A stretch of DNA of 64,000 bases. Source: Bacteroidales bacterium. Lineage in GTDB: Bacteria > Bacteroidota > Bacteroidia > Bacteroidales > UBA3824. The stretch spans positions 1-64,000 of the forward strand of contig JAFPZK010000054.1 of NCBI GenBank assembly GCA_017417315.1, read 5' to 3'. The stretch's first letter is position 1; each line of letters begins with the position of its first letter. The position numbers were made by a program, and so were the translations under genes. The notes beneath the pieces are model-generated. The model saw only the letters and a program-made list of their open reading frames with translations. It was not told where the DNA came from and did not search any database. Positions 44,403-53,466 of this stretch are shown piece after piece.

Positions 44403-45275
44403 ATGAAAAGGTTGATTTATTTACTTGGATTTGTAGTTTTCGTATTCGGTTCTTGCAATAAGGATTCCGAATTTTCAGCAGAAAACAATCCAGAGACCAA
44501 TCCCGACAATAAGATTGCGGGTTCAATAATTTCCGACGGTAAATACGAGGGATACATTCAAGCGTATGTTGATGCTGACACAGTTAATGTTGGACAATGC
44601 ACAAAATTTGACAATCTATGTCCTTGTATTTATTTCCACTTGGAAGGTATGGTATATGATTGGAAAGGACTTAGCGGTTATGACAATTATGCCCGTAAAG
44701 TTGGTGCGGAATTTTTCGTATATGACAAAGGTGTCGGTTCTTTACCATCTCACTACACTACTGCAAATAATGAAGTTCTTCCCGTCAACACGGACGAACT
44801 TTCCTCTATGGTAAGAGATAATGAGGCTCTCTACAAAAAGTACAGCGAACAACTCGGTGATACGATATATTCAAATACGCATGGTCGCCCTGATCCAACT
44901 GGACTTAGGGTTATAGTCAATAAAATTTCTGAAATCAATGTTGTTTGCAACGAAGATTTCGATGCAGAACACCCAAAAGGTTCTTCTGTGTCAGATATTT
45001 TGACTTTTTACGGATCTACGCCTGTTGATTACATCAAAAGAGGATACAAATGGGGTGAGCGGAGTTTTGATAATTTACCCAAAGGTGTAAGTTATGTTTA
45101 CGAACTGATTAAATGCAAAGCATCAGAAATATCAGAAAAAAATATAGAGTTTTTTGATTACTATTTTTTCTTGAACTTTGAAAAACAGCCCGAAAACTCC
45201 GGTACATACACTTTTGATATAGTTATCAAGTTCACTGACAAAGAGTTGAAAGAAACTGTAACAATGCAGTTTTAA
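44403..45275 (+). CDS. Lipoprotein of unknown function next to the C10 protease
   Basis: 290 residues with a lipoprotein signal ending FGSC (Cys 18) and acidic linker. The ribosome site GGGAGG is strong. The rest is beta-rich with no recognised domain; four further cysteines occur (QCTK, LCPC, VCNE, IKCK). Cotranscription with the protease suggests a role in its inhibition, folding or substrate binding, as known for Spi-type inhibitors, but no sequence similarity to these is evident. Confidence 0.75.
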   Translation: MKRLIYLLGFVVFVFGSCNKDSEFSAENNPETNPDNKIAGSIISDGKYEGYIQAYVDADTVNVGQCTKFDNLCPCIYFHLEGMVYDWKGLSGYDNYARKVGAEFFVYDKGVGSLPSHYTTANNEVLPVNTDELSSMVRDNEALYKKYSEQLGDTIYSNTHGRPDPTGLRVIVNKISEINVVCNEDFDAEHPKGSSVSDILTFYGSTPVDYIKRGYKWGERSFDNLPKGVSYVYELIKCKASEISEKNIEFFDYYFFLNFEKQPENSGTYTFDIVIKFTDKELKETVTMQF

Positions 45276-45294
45276 TCACAACGCTAACAACAAT

Positions 45295-45337
45295 AAAAAA
45301 GAACCGCAAATAAAAAACATTGCGGTTCTTTTTTTTA
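45295..45337. terminator. Terminator between convergent genes
   Basis: AAAAAAGAACCGCAA pairs with TTGCGGTTCTTTTTT across a loop; it can serve both directions. Confidence 0.9.
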
Positions 45338-45363
45338 TTTGTCGTTTTTTTTAATAATTTTCC

Positions 45364-46707
45364 TTATTTTTTCAACGGGAATTTGTATGCCAAAAATCCC
45401 ATGATTGCCGCGATAACAGCGGGGAATAATGAGAACAGACTCCAAATCATCGTTTTAACGCTGTCAGTAACGGAGTTCGGGTCAATGCTGCTGTTACCCA
45501 TTTCGTCGGTTATCATGGTTGCGCCTGCAAGTCCGAGCAATGCCGCAATCAACGAACCAGAAACCGCACCGCCGAGTTTCTGAGCCATCGTTCCTGAGGA
45601 GAAAATCAAACCCGTTGACGATGTGCCGTAAGTTTCGGTTGCGTAATCGGCAACGTCAGCGTACATAGACCACAAAAGCGGTGAATAAAGTCCGACACCG
45701 ATTGAAGTTAAAACTACAACCGTTATCATCAGCCACATATAATCTTTTTCCATCGGGATAAAGAAAAACAGTACCGAACATATCAAACACATTATTGACG
45801 AATAAGTAAACGCCATACGTTTAGAACCGATTTTCTTAGTAAATGCAGGTGATACGCCGCCGAAAATCATGCAGACAACCTCTCCGAATGCCATAAACAC
45901 GGTGTAATTAACGATAAACGAGCCTAACGTAACATCGCCGTCAAGACAATACGTAAACATATAACCGGCTACTGCGTAACGGAAACCGTTGAAAAAGTTG
46001 GTGCAAAGTCCGATTGAAGTAAGATAAATCCACGGTTTGTTTTTAAAAAGGTCTGCAAATTGTTTGAAAGAGAATTTTTCTGCTCTTTTTGGTTTTAACC
46101 GTTCTTTTGTCATAAGACCGCAGGCGAGTGTCATTACGGCGGCTATGATTCCGAAAACTACACCTATTACGGCGTATTGATGTTGGTCTGTTCCGCCGAT
46201 AAATTTTTGAATGTACGGAAACGACAAAAGCGTTATAAATCCCATTGCATACGCGCCTACCATACGGAACGACGAGAATTGGTTTTTCTCGTTGTCATCA
46301 TCGGTCATAACACCGAGCAACGAACCGTAAGGCACGTTAACGGCGGTGTACATTGCCATCATCGACAAATATAAAACGTAAGCGTAAATTCTTTTTCCCG
46401 TATCGCCGAAATCAGGAGTGTAAAGCAAAAGCGCGAAAATCAATCCGAAAGGTATTGCACCGATAATCATCCACGGACGGTAAGTTCCCCAGCGTGATTG
46501 AGTTCTGTCGGCAAGACTACCCATCAAGGGGTCGGTTACGACGTCAAACATTCTTGCAACGAGCATCAAGACCGCAGCGTCAGCCAACGAAAGTCCGAAA
46601 ACGTTAGTAAAATAAAACGGAAAAGCAATCGACATGATTTTCCACGTTATGCCGCCCGAAGCCGCATCGCCGAGCGCATAACCGATTTTTTCTTTTAATG
46701 AAGCCAT
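45364..46707 (-). CDS. GPH-family sugar/uronide:cation symporter (MFS)
   Basis: 447 residues with about 12 hydrophobic segments. The N-terminus LKEKIGYALGDAASGG and the loop DPLMGSLADRTQSRWGTYRPWM are signatures of the glycoside-pentoside-hexuronide symporter family (MelB, GusB, XylP). It sits in the inner membrane and takes up a sugar or glucuronide with Na+ or H+. It stands alone, but a beta-glucuronidase-like GH2 is encoded 8 kb away, so a uronide is a reasonable guess. Confidence 0.9.
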   Translation of the reverse strand: MASLKEKIGYALGDAASGGITWKIMSIAFPFYFTNVFGLSLADAAVLMLVARMFDVVTDPLMGSLADRTQSRWGTYRPWMIIGAIPFGLIFALLLYTPDFGDTGKRIYAYVLYLSMMAMYTAVNVPYGSLLGVMTDDDNEKNQFSSFRMVGAYAMGFITLLSFPYIQKFIGGTDQHQYAVIGVVFGIIAAVMTLACGLMTKERLKPKRAEKFSFKQFADLFKNKPWIYLTSIGLCTNFFNGFRYAVAGYMFTYCLDGDVTLGSFIVNYTVFMAFGEVVCMIFGGVSPAFTKKIGSKRMAFTYSSIMCLICSVLFFFIPMEKDYMWLMITVVVLTSIGVGLYSPLLWSMYADVADYATETYGTSSTGLIFSSGTMAQKLGGAVSGSLIAALLGLAGATMITDEMGNSSIDPNSVTDSVKTMIWSLFSLFPAVIAAIMGFLAYKFPLKK

Positions 46708-46746
46708 CTTTTTTAATATTAGTGTATTGGTTTAAAAATAATTGCC

Positions 46747-46754
46747 CAAAGTTA
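46747..46754 (-). promoter_or_regulatory. -7 box of the symporter gene
   Basis: TAACTTTG on the minus strand, 39 bases before the ATG at 46707, overlapping the 3' flank of the T9SS gene. Confidence 0.5.
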
Positions 46755-46764
46755 TATATTTTTT

Positions 46765-47781
46765 TCATAATTTATGAATAAAACCCGATAATTTTTTTGC
46801 TGACTTTCCGTCGCCGTAGAGAATCGTGTAAAAATACGTTCCCGGACGGCATTCAGAGCCTGACCATTTGAAATCGGGATTTTTTGACGAATACACTTTC
46901 TGACCGTTGCGGTTGAAAATCTCAATACTCAAAAACTGCGGACGTATGTCGTAGTTTATGTGAAAACAGTCATTTATTCCGTCTCCGTCAGGCGTGAAAA
47001 CATTCGGAATTGTTAATTCAATTTCTTTTATCTCGTCCGGCGTGATAACCGGTTCTGGCTCCGGCTCAGGTTCTTGCAGCGGTTCATGTTCTGGCTCTGG
47101 CTCAGGCTCAGGTTGAGGTTCAGGCTCAGGTTGAGGTTCTGGCTGTGGTTCTTCTTTTTTGGGGTTGACAGTAATCCGCATTTGTACAGAATCGCTGCAA
47201 GAGCCCAAGGTTTGAGTAACCGTTACTAAATAAGTTCCTTCTTTGGGATACGACAGAGAAATTTTACCCGTTAATTCGTCCTGCCACTCTACGACGGCAT
47301 CAGGAGTATTAAAAGATAATACCGCTTCGGGGTTATAATTTGAAATTTTCAGCACGAATTGTTCTTTTTCGGTAACTGAGGTTTCATAAATGACGGGTTC
47401 AATAATTTCGGGTTCAACGGGAACAAACGGTTCGAGTTGAGGTTGCGGTTCGGGTTCAACATTGCTTTTAGCAATGATTTTTACTGATGTTGATTTGTTA
47501 CATATAGTAATGTGATGGTATTGTTCATGAAGAACAAAATCGTATTCTCCTTCGTGGTTTAGTGTTAAATAAATCTTACACTTATCGCCGTTTTGTTCTG
47601 AGTGATACTTAAAATCACCGTTTTGTTTTGACATCAAACCGAGAATAGAATAATTTTCATCGGCAAGCCCGCTGACATTGAGAGTTATTTCCTCGCCGAC
47701 TTTGGCTTCAAAGGTGTAATCCTGCGCCTTGATGGTCAAAACCGCCGCTAAAAATATAAAAATACAAAAAATCTTTTTCAT
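46765..47781 (-). CDS. Ig-like surface protein with type B T9SS sorting domain
   Basis: 338 residues. Signal peptide (about 1-19), Ig-like beta domains (about 20-105 and 135-205), a Pro-Glu-rich linker (about 210-245, many PEPEP and PQPEP units), and a C-terminal gliding-motility-associated CTD (IPNVFTPDGDGINDCFHINY...IEIFNRNGQKVYSS...GTYFYTILYGDG). This CTD directs secretion through the type IX system. A second Pro-Glu cluster separates the first two domains. The gene directly follows the related Ig protein gene (2 bp gap), so the two form an operon. Confidence 0.9.
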   Translation of the reverse strand: MKKIFCIFIFLAAVLTIKAQDYTFEAKVGEEITLNVSGLADENYSILGLMSKQNGDFKYHSEQNGDKCKIYLTLNHEGEYDFVLHEQYHHITICNKSTSVKIIAKSNVEPEPQPQLEPFVPVEPEIIEPVIYETSVTEKEQFVLKISNYNPEAVLSFNTPDAVVEWQDELTGKISLSYPKEGTYLVTVTQTLGSCSDSVQMRITVNPKKEEPQPEPQPEPEPQPEPEPEPEHEPLQEPEPEPEPVITPDEIKEIELTIPNVFTPDGDGINDCFHINYDIRPQFLSIEIFNRNGQKVYSSKNPDFKWSGSECRPGTYFYTILYGDGKSAKKLSGFIHKL

Positions 47782-47783
47782 AA

Positions 47784-48365
47784 TCAGTCTTTTGTTATGG
47801 TTAAAGTTTTGAGTTCGGGAGCGATTTCAGCCGTGTTGTTTTCTTGCGGGACGCCTTCGCAGCCGTTGCCGTCAGTTACTTTTATGATGCGGTATTTACC
47901 GGCGTTTTTTTCAACGGTATACTTTTCGGTTTTTATGTCTTCGACAGTTTTTTCTTCACCGTTAATGGTGTAAGTTACTTTTATCGGCGGAACGGAATTT
48001 TTCGGAAATACGAATTGAAGGTTTTCCGTAAAACAGATTTCTGCATTGTCAAATTCTGCGGACGGTGGAGTTAAAAACTTTACTTTTACGAAAGATGTTT
48101 CGCTTTTGCAGCCTTCCGTAGTTTCTTCATGAACCGAAAGTGTCCCTTCTTTTTTCCATTCTACTGAAATTCGTCCGTGAGTTTCTGTGTCGGGTATTAT
48201 GATACCGGCGTCTTCGGGAAAAAGACTCCAAACATAATCCGAATTTGCGGTCGGATTTTCGATATGATAATTTTTTACTGCGCCCGGACAAACGGTCTGC
48301 GTTTCCTGCGCTGAAACCGCACTGCATATTGCGGCGGCTGAAAGTGTTAATAAAAAGTGTTTCAT
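47784..48365 (-). CDS. Secreted Ig-like domain protein
   Basis: Start placed at the ATG at 48365, which gives a signal peptide (MKHFLLTLSAAAICSAVSAQ) and 193 residues; the upstream extension would overlap the promoter. The mature part reads as two PKD/Ig-like beta domains (VCPGAVKNYHIENPTANSDYVWSLFPED; FLTPPSAEFDNAEICFTENLQFVFP). No sorting domain of its own. Likely works with the downstream CTD protein. Confidence 0.82.
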   Translation of the reverse strand: MKHFLLTLSAAAICSAVSAQETQTVCPGAVKNYHIENPTANSDYVWSLFPEDAGIIIPDTETHGRISVEWKKEGTLSVHEETTEGCKSETSFVKVKFLTPPSAEFDNAEICFTENLQFVFPKNSVPPIKVTYTINGEEKTVEDIKTEKYTVEKNAGKYRIIKVTDGNGCEGVPQENNTAEIAPELKTLTITKD

Positions 48366-48406
48366 CGATGTAACTTTATAATGTTTTTGTGTATAAAAAT
48401 CCGCTA

Positions 48407-48482
48407 CAAAGTTACACATTTATTTAATACGAAAAATTACCCGAAAGGGTAATTTTTCGTATTAAAAAAACATATAACTTTG
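48407..48482. promoter_or_regulatory. Dyad-symmetric divergent promoter with 17-bp hairpin
   Basis: Minus-strand TAACTTTG at 48407-48414 and plus-strand TAACTTTG at 48475-48482 are equidistant (12 bases) from a perfect 17-bp inverted repeat (48426-48442 and 48447-48463) with a GAAA loop. Similarity continues outside the hairpin: ATTAAA, TAACTTTG and GCGGA recur in mirror image on both sides. Both -33 regions fall in the arms, so any protein binding the dyad would control both directions equally. Confidence 0.75.
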
Positions 48483-48570
48483 CTGCGGAATTCCGAGTGG
48501 AATTTTATGAAAATACTTTTGCGCAAATAGTTTTCATTAAACATTAAAAAATTTAAAGTAGTTTAAGTAC

Positions 48571-49356
48571 ATGAAAAAAGAAAATTTAATTGTAGTATCT
48601 GCAATGGTAATGTTTGCGATACTATTCGGCACTGCGTGCCAAAAAGATGGTGATGAACCAGAATTCAAAAAAGAGGTGGGTGAAAATAGTATTATTTTCT
48701 ATTCTCCTGATACTTCAAATGTTAAAAAATGTATATCAAAATCTAATATCATATACAGATATAGTTCCGTAATGATGGAAAATAGTTTTGGTGACACTCG
48801 TCAGTACAAAACACTAAGAATAAGGATACGCAACGGTGAACCAATTCAGGAATGGTTTTGTGAAGATATTAGTGCTGGTTATTTCGGAATTTTCGATTAC
48901 ATTTGTCAGGATGGAGATGAAGATGGTGAAAAATACGGAGGATATTATCGCTGGGAGGATTTGAAACGAATTACTCAAAGAGATATGGATGATTTAATAA
49001 CCAATTGCAAAACAGGAGCCCCAGAAACGGGTTTTCATATTCCGAACGAAGATGAATTGGAAGCGTTATATTTTTATTTGTTTCGTAATGATGACAGAAA
49101 TGGTTTTATTGCGTTAAAACTAAATTATGACGGATTTTATGATAAATCATTAGCAAAGTTTGATCATCCCGACAATGCATATATATGGATTAATTCGAAT
49201 CGAAATAAATATCATCCGAATCCGGAAAATTTTGTGGGTTCGATGGCTATGTGGCCGAAAAGGAAAAATGGAGAACTGAATTTCGGATATACGAATAATA
49301 CTGAATTGTATTTGAATGTCAGATTAATGCGAACTCTAAAAGATAGTCAATGGTAA
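48571..49356 (+). CDS. Lipoprotein, FISUMP-like
   Basis: 261 residues; lipoprotein signal ending FGTAC (Cys 23). The C-terminal half (GAPETGFHIPNEDELEALYFYLF...WINSNRNK...ELYLNVRLMR) resembles the Fibrobacter major-paralogous (FISUMP) layout, GWHxPxxxEW...WSS...VRCV, in shortened form. The resemblance is weak and might be to another family. Its stop overlaps the next start by 7 bp (ATGGTAA), a tight translational coupling. Confidence 0.7.
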   Translation: MKKENLIVVSAMVMFAILFGTACQKDGDEPEFKKEVGENSIIFYSPDTSNVKKCISKSNIIYRYSSVMMENSFGDTRQYKTLRIRIRNGEPIQEWFCEDISAGYFGIFDYICQDGDEDGEKYGGYYRWEDLKRITQRDMDDLITNCKTGAPETGFHIPNEDELEALYFYLFRNDDRNGFIALKLNYDGFYDKSLAKFDHPDNAYIWINSNRNKYHPNPENFVGSMAMWPKRKNGELNFGYTNNTELYLNVRLMRTLKDSQW

Positions 49357-50543
49357 AAAAAAGTTTATTTTTAGTTATCAGAATTGTTACAATTCTGATA
49401 ACTTTTTTTAATAGTGCTTTTGCTCAAAGTAAGCACACGGCTCTTTGGAATTTCAGCGGTGATTTTTATTTAGATTTTGCAACGAAGCCTGCAACGGAAA
49501 AAGATAATAATCCTAACTTAACAAATGCTGTGTGGTATGTGGATTCGGAAGGAGAAATTGCATTGGTAGTGAAAGATTATCAAGTATATAACAAGGAAAT
49601 GGTTTTAGTAGAAAATAGTGAATCATTTACTGCATTATTGGACAAAAAAAGTTTAAACTTTTTCTTTATACCTGTTCCTACTAATGAGAATTTAGTATAT
49701 TTATTTCAAAATAATAATTATATTTTGATAGATGTTAACGCAAACCAAGTAATCTCTGAGGTAAAATCACTTGATATAAAGGCTAATAATCAAATTGCGG
49801 TACGTACTTCTGACTGTAAAGGTGTGTGGCTTATTTATTATGACAAAAACGGTTTGTATAAGTATTTGATAACAGAATATGGAATATCAAAACAAAATGT
49901 TGTTGATATGAAAGGTACGATAGCAATAAAATTATCAAAAGATTGCAAACATTTTGTCATAAACTCGGATTACTATGATTCTGGCTTAACTGAATATCTA
50001 CAATTTAATGTGCGTTACGGAGATTTTGATGACGGAAATTTTTTTGTAAAAAATGAATTTGTATTTCCGATAACAAGGGAGAATAAATTTAACAGAGAGG
50101 GTATTTTAGATGTAATTATATCGGAGGATAATTCAAAAATTTTTTATACATCACATACACGGACATTAGATTCAAAACATAATCCTATTAAACCATATTT
50201 TTATGAAATATATAAAGCGGATATAATTTCGGGAATACCTGATTATGAAAATGCCGAAAAAATTTATTCAGAGGAGTATTTAGGGGTAAATCAATTTACT
50301 CTTAATACCGCCTATTATGGTATTGATGGCAGAATATACATATTTAATCGAAGATTGAAAAAGTATTTTGTAATTTATTTTGATGATAGTAGTAATATAC
50401 AAGTAGAACCAAGGACGTTTAATTTTTCAACATCAGATTATATAAAAATGTGGTTTGTGTCATCTTGGTTTTCAGAGAATCCGTGTAATGGAAATGACGT
50501 CCCTTGTTCAGGAACGTCAAGCCCTAAAATAATTTGTGAATAA
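49350..50543 (+). CDS. Secreted beta-propeller-like protein
   Basis: 397 residues with a signal peptide ending NSAFAQ. The mature start (KHTALWNFSGDFYLDFATKPAT) and the repeated strand-turn units resemble the propeller region found at the front of large gliding-motility-associated T9SS proteins. The sorting domain those proteins carry is absent; the chain ends NDVPCSGTSSPKIICE. Probably displayed or held at the surface through the proteins encoded divergently. Confidence 0.65.
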   Translation: MVKKSLFLVIRIVTILITFFNSAFAQSKHTALWNFSGDFYLDFATKPATEKDNNPNLTNAVWYVDSEGEIALVVKDYQVYNKEMVLVENSESFTALLDKKSLNFFFIPVPTNENLVYLFQNNNYILIDVNANQVISEVKSLDIKANNQIAVRTSDCKGVWLIYYDKNGLYKYLITEYGISKQNVVDMKGTIAIKLSKDCKHFVINSDYYDSGLTEYLQFNVRYGDFDDGNFFVKNEFVFPITRENKFNREGILDVIISEDNSKIFYTSHTRTLDSKHNPIKPYFYEIYKADIISGIPDYENAEKIYSEEYLGVNQFTLNTAYYGIDGRIYIFNRRLKKYFVIYFDDSSNIQVEPRTFNFSTSDYIKMWFVSSWFSENPCNGNDVPCSGTSSPKIICE

Positions 50544-50547
50544 TTTT

Positions 50548-51585
50548 TTACTTGGCTCTTATTCTCAGTTTTTGTCCGATTCTGAGCATAGAAGTCCTTG
50601 ATATTCCGTTCAAACGGCAGATATTGTCAACGGTAGTGTGAGTTGCGCGGGCGATATTGACTAAAACGTCGCCCTGCTTTACGACCCAGATTTCGCAGTC
50701 GGGACAATCCACTATATACTGCCGCTTTTCAGGCGGGAGGGAATCAATAACAGAAATTCTGTTATATCCTCTTGAAAGATTTTCGTATGCGTGCGGAAGG
50801 TCTGACATTTCAAACGAAAAATCCCTGTTAACATGCCTTACTGAATCCGTTAACGAATGAGAAAACAGCCAGTCGTAAGTTTTTTCCATGTAGAAAAGTT
50901 TTGCGAGTGCGCTATGACTTCCGCCTTTTAGCCAAGTATACATCAAGAGAGAATCCTGCCCGGCGGCTTCAAGTTCAGAAACTATTGTTTTAGAACAATT
51001 TACGCCTACTCTGCGGTCGGCAGTCCCGTGAATAATCCAAAGCGGAAGTTTTCCGAGATTAGAGATTTCTCCCTGTCCTGACGAGCCGCCGCAAAGAGCC
51101 AACGCTGCTGCCACTTTTTCGGGATAAACAGCACAAAAATCAATAGTTCCGTAACCGCCCAAACTCATTCCGAGAACATAAACTCTGTTGGTGTCAACGT
51201 TGTAATTGTCTTTTGTCCAGTCCATTATGTCGGAAATTTTTTTAGGATTCCACGCACCGCCCGGATTTTGAGGAGCGATGATGACCGCGTTGATGTCCCG
51301 TCCTACTTGAATGGCGTTAAGACAACCGTAACGTCTTACTCTGTATAAATCACGTCCGCAAAGGCTTGCCCCGTGAAGAAAAACTACAAGAGGATATTTT
51401 TTTAAACTATCAGTTTTTAAACTGTCTTTTTGTAAAGTGTCTTTTACTATATAATCAGGCGGGGTGCATACCCAGTAATTGTAATTACCGGGTAAGACAC
51501 CTCTTTTTGCTTCTAATGTATATTTTTGTGAAAACGCCTGAAAACCAATTATTAACGTGAAAAATAAAACAATAATTTTTTCCAT
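50548..51585 (-). CDS. Exported alpha/beta-hydrolase (esterase) with C-terminal LysM
   Basis: 345 residues. Signal peptide (about 1-19). The hydrolase domain (about 20-250) has the nucleophile elbow GMSLGGYG near 142, the acid in IHGTADRRVG near 190 and the histidine in GGSHSALA near 225, matching phospholipase/carboxylesterase or PHB-depolymerase-like enzymes. Residues about 300-345 form a LysM (VKQGDVLVNIARATHTTVDN...LRIGQKLRI) that would hold the enzyme on peptidoglycan. Possible O-acetyl or feruloyl esterase; substrate not determinable. Seven bases after purE on the same strand. Confidence 0.85.
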   Translation of the reverse strand: MEKIIVLFFTLIIGFQAFSQKYTLEAKRGVLPGNYNYWVCTPPDYIVKDTLQKDSLKTDSLKKYPLVVFLHGASLCGRDLYRVRRYGCLNAIQVGRDINAVIIAPQNPGGAWNPKKISDIMDWTKDNYNVDTNRVYVLGMSLGGYGTIDFCAVYPEKVAAALALCGGSSGQGEISNLGKLPLWIIHGTADRRVGVNCSKTIVSELEAAGQDSLLMYTWLKGGSHSALAKLFYMEKTYDWLFSHSLTDSVRHVNRDFSFEMSDLPHAYENLSRGYNRISVIDSLPPEKRQYIVDCPDCEIWVVKQGDVLVNIARATHTTVDNICRLNGISRTSMLRIGQKLRIRAK

Positions 51586-51592
51586 TTTTTTC

Positions 51593-52105
51593 TTAATTGG
51601 TTTTGTAATCGAATTTTATTTTAGCCAAATCTTCGTTTGCTTTCGTGATTTTTTGTGCTAACGAATTTTTAAATTTTATAACTTTTTCTTTGATAGTTTC
51701 ATCGGTCAAAGAAAGCATTTGGCAGGCGAGAATTGCCGAATTTTTAGCGGCGTTGATTCCTACGGTTGCAACGGGGATACCCGGAGGCATTTGAATAATC
51801 GAAAGAATAGAATCCCAACCGTCCATACTCATAGAGGCTTTTATCGGCACTCCGATAACCGGCAAGGGCGTTGAAGCGGCTATAACTCCGGGCAAATGAG
51901 CCGCACCGCCTGCTGCTGCGATAATAACTTTTATGCCTCTTGAAGCGGCATTTTTAGCAAAATCAGCCACTAAATCGGGAGTGCGGTGAGCGGATAACGC
52001 GTTGATTTCAAAGGGAATCTGCATATCGTTCAAAAATTGTGCAGCCTCTTGCATGACCGGCATGTCTGAGGTGCTTCCCATAATAATACTTACTAACGGT
52101 GTCAT
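51593..52105 (-). CDS. purE: N5-carboxyaminoimidazole ribonucleotide mutase
   Basis: Converts N5-CAIR to CAIR in purine synthesis. 170 residues with the class I PurE signature SIIMGSTSDMPVMQEA, SAHRTPD, AAGGAAHLPGVIAA and IQMPPGIPVATVGI. Divergent from hpt, the purine salvage gene, so the 70-base region between controls both synthesis and salvage. The esterase gene follows in the same unit. Confidence 0.97.
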   Translation of the reverse strand: MTPLVSIIMGSTSDMPVMQEAAQFLNDMQIPFEINALSAHRTPDLVADFAKNAASRGIKVIIAAAGGAAHLPGVIAASTPLPVIGVPIKASMSMDGWDSILSIIQMPPGIPVATVGINAAKNSAILACQMLSLTDETIKEKVIKFKNSLAQKITKANEDLAKIKFDYKTN

Positions 52106-52146
52106 TTTTTATGATATTTTTTTTATGTATTTTCTTTTCTTTTGTT

Positions 52147-52154
52147 TAAATTTG
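52147..52154 (+). promoter_or_regulatory. -7 box of hpt
   Basis: TAAATTTG, 23 bases before the ATG at 52178; it lies inside the longest open frame and rules out the TTG at 52142 as start. Confidence 0.55.
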
Positions 52155-52177
52155 TGCCGTTAAATAAAACGTCAAAA

Positions 52178-52720
52178 ATGATGAATGAAATAATTGTCAA
52201 AGATAAGAAATTTTCCGTAAGTATCAGCGAAAATGAGATAAAAAATTCCGTAAAAAAAATTGCGGACAAAATCAACGCTGATTATCAGGGTAAAGAAATA
52301 TTTTTTATCGGTATTTTGAACGGAGTTTTTATGTTTGCCTCCGACCTTATGAAAAACATCACGGTACCGTGTACTATACAATTTATAAAAGTTTCTTCAT
52401 ATCAGGGAACCTCTTCGACGGGCGTAATGAAAGAGTTAATCGGTCTTAATGCCGACATTTCGGGCAAAGAGATTATCATACTTGAAGATATTGTGGACAC
52501 GGGTTTTACGATGAAAAATATTTTGACGCAGTTGAAGGCTCAGAAACCGAAAAGCATAAAGATTGCTTCGTTGATTTTCAAACCTGCAAGTTTTAAAGAG
52601 AATTTTGTGGTTGACTATATCGGCTTCGGCATACCTAACGATTTTATTGTCGGTTATGGACTTGATTATGACGGTTACGGAAGAAATCTGCCTGAAATTT
52701 ACACGATTGTAAAATCATGA
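52178..52720 (+). CDS. hpt: Hypoxanthine phosphoribosyltransferase
   Basis: Salvages hypoxanthine (and guanine) with PRPP. The start is one of two adjacent ATGs at 52178 and 52181, downstream of the -7 box; 180 residues. The PRPP loop EIIILEDIVDTGFTMKNIL and the base-binding IGFGIPNDFIVGYGLDYDG are typical. Overlaps mtgA by 4 bp (ATGA). Confidence 0.95.
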   Translation: MMNEIIVKDKKFSVSISENEIKNSVKKIADKINADYQGKEIFFIGILNGVFMFASDLMKNITVPCTIQFIKVSSYQGTSSTGVMKELIGLNADISGKEIIILEDIVDTGFTMKNILTQLKAQKPKSIKIASLIFKPASFKENFVVDYIGFGIPNDFIVGYGLDYDGYGRNLPEIYTIVKS

Positions 52721-53400
52721 AAAAGAAGATTTTAGGTTTTCTAAAAATTTTCTTTTTGTGTGCGGCGGTAATGTTTTTGGTTTGGCCGGTGTATTTTGTC
52801 ATACTTTATAAATATGTGCCGGTATATGTAACGCCGCTTATGGTTCAGCGTTTTTTTGAGGGCGGAAGTTTTGAAACTCCCGAAAAAACATGGGTTAGTT
52901 TTGAGGAAATTTCTCCTCAAATGTATCGTGCCGTAATTTCGTCAGAAGACAATTTGTTTTTGAAACACGGCGGATTTTCGGTTGACAACATCAAAAAAGC
53001 CGTTGAAGACCATAAAAAAGGCAAAAAACTTCGCGGCGGCAGCACTATAAGTCAGCAATGTGCCAAAAATGTGTTTTGGTTTCATTCCCGCAGTTATTTG
53101 CGGAAAGTGCATGAAGCCTACTTGACGGTTTTGATAGAGGCTTTTTGGGGTAAAAAACGGATTATGGAGGTTTATCTCAACGTTATCGAAACCGGCTCTA
53201 ACGTTTACGGTGTGGAGGCAGCATCGCAAAAGTATTTTAAGACTAATGCTAAAAAACTTAATCAAAATCAATGTGCTTTGATTGCTTCTTGTCTACCTAA
53301 TCCGAGGATTTATCATATTGACAAACCCTCGGCGTACATAAAAAGCAGACAAGAAAAAATTTTAGGGCTTATGCCTAAAATGGGCAAATTGGAATTTTGA
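52717..53400 (+). CDS. mtgA: Monofunctional peptidoglycan glycosyltransferase
   Basis: Polymerises lipid II into glycan strands at the inner membrane. 227 residues: one N-terminal transmembrane segment (about 8-32) and a GT51 domain with the catalytic glutamate in AVISSEDNLFLKHGG, then GGSTISQQCAKNVF and IMEVYLNVIETGSNVYGVEAASQKYF. No transpeptidase domain. Translationally coupled to hpt. Confidence 0.95.
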   Translation: MKKKILGFLKIFFLCAAVMFLVWPVYFVILYKYVPVYVTPLMVQRFFEGGSFETPEKTWVSFEEISPQMYRAVISSEDNLFLKHGGFSVDNIKKAVEDHKKGKKLRGGSTISQQCAKNVFWFHSRSYLRKVHEAYLTVLIEAFWGKKRIMEVYLNVIETGSNVYGVEAASQKYFKTNAKKLNQNQCALIASCLPNPRIYHIDKPSAYIKSRQEKILGLMPKMGKLEF

Positions 53401-53427
53401 AATTTTGAAAAAACTTTTATAAATTTG
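53396..53427 (+). promoter_or_regulatory. Promoter of adk
   Basis: TTTG (53396-53399, inside the end of mtgA), 20 bases, TAAATTTG (53420-53427). Confidence 0.7.
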
Positions 53428-53466
53428 CAACGGTAAAAAAAAATTATAAAACAATTATATACAAAA

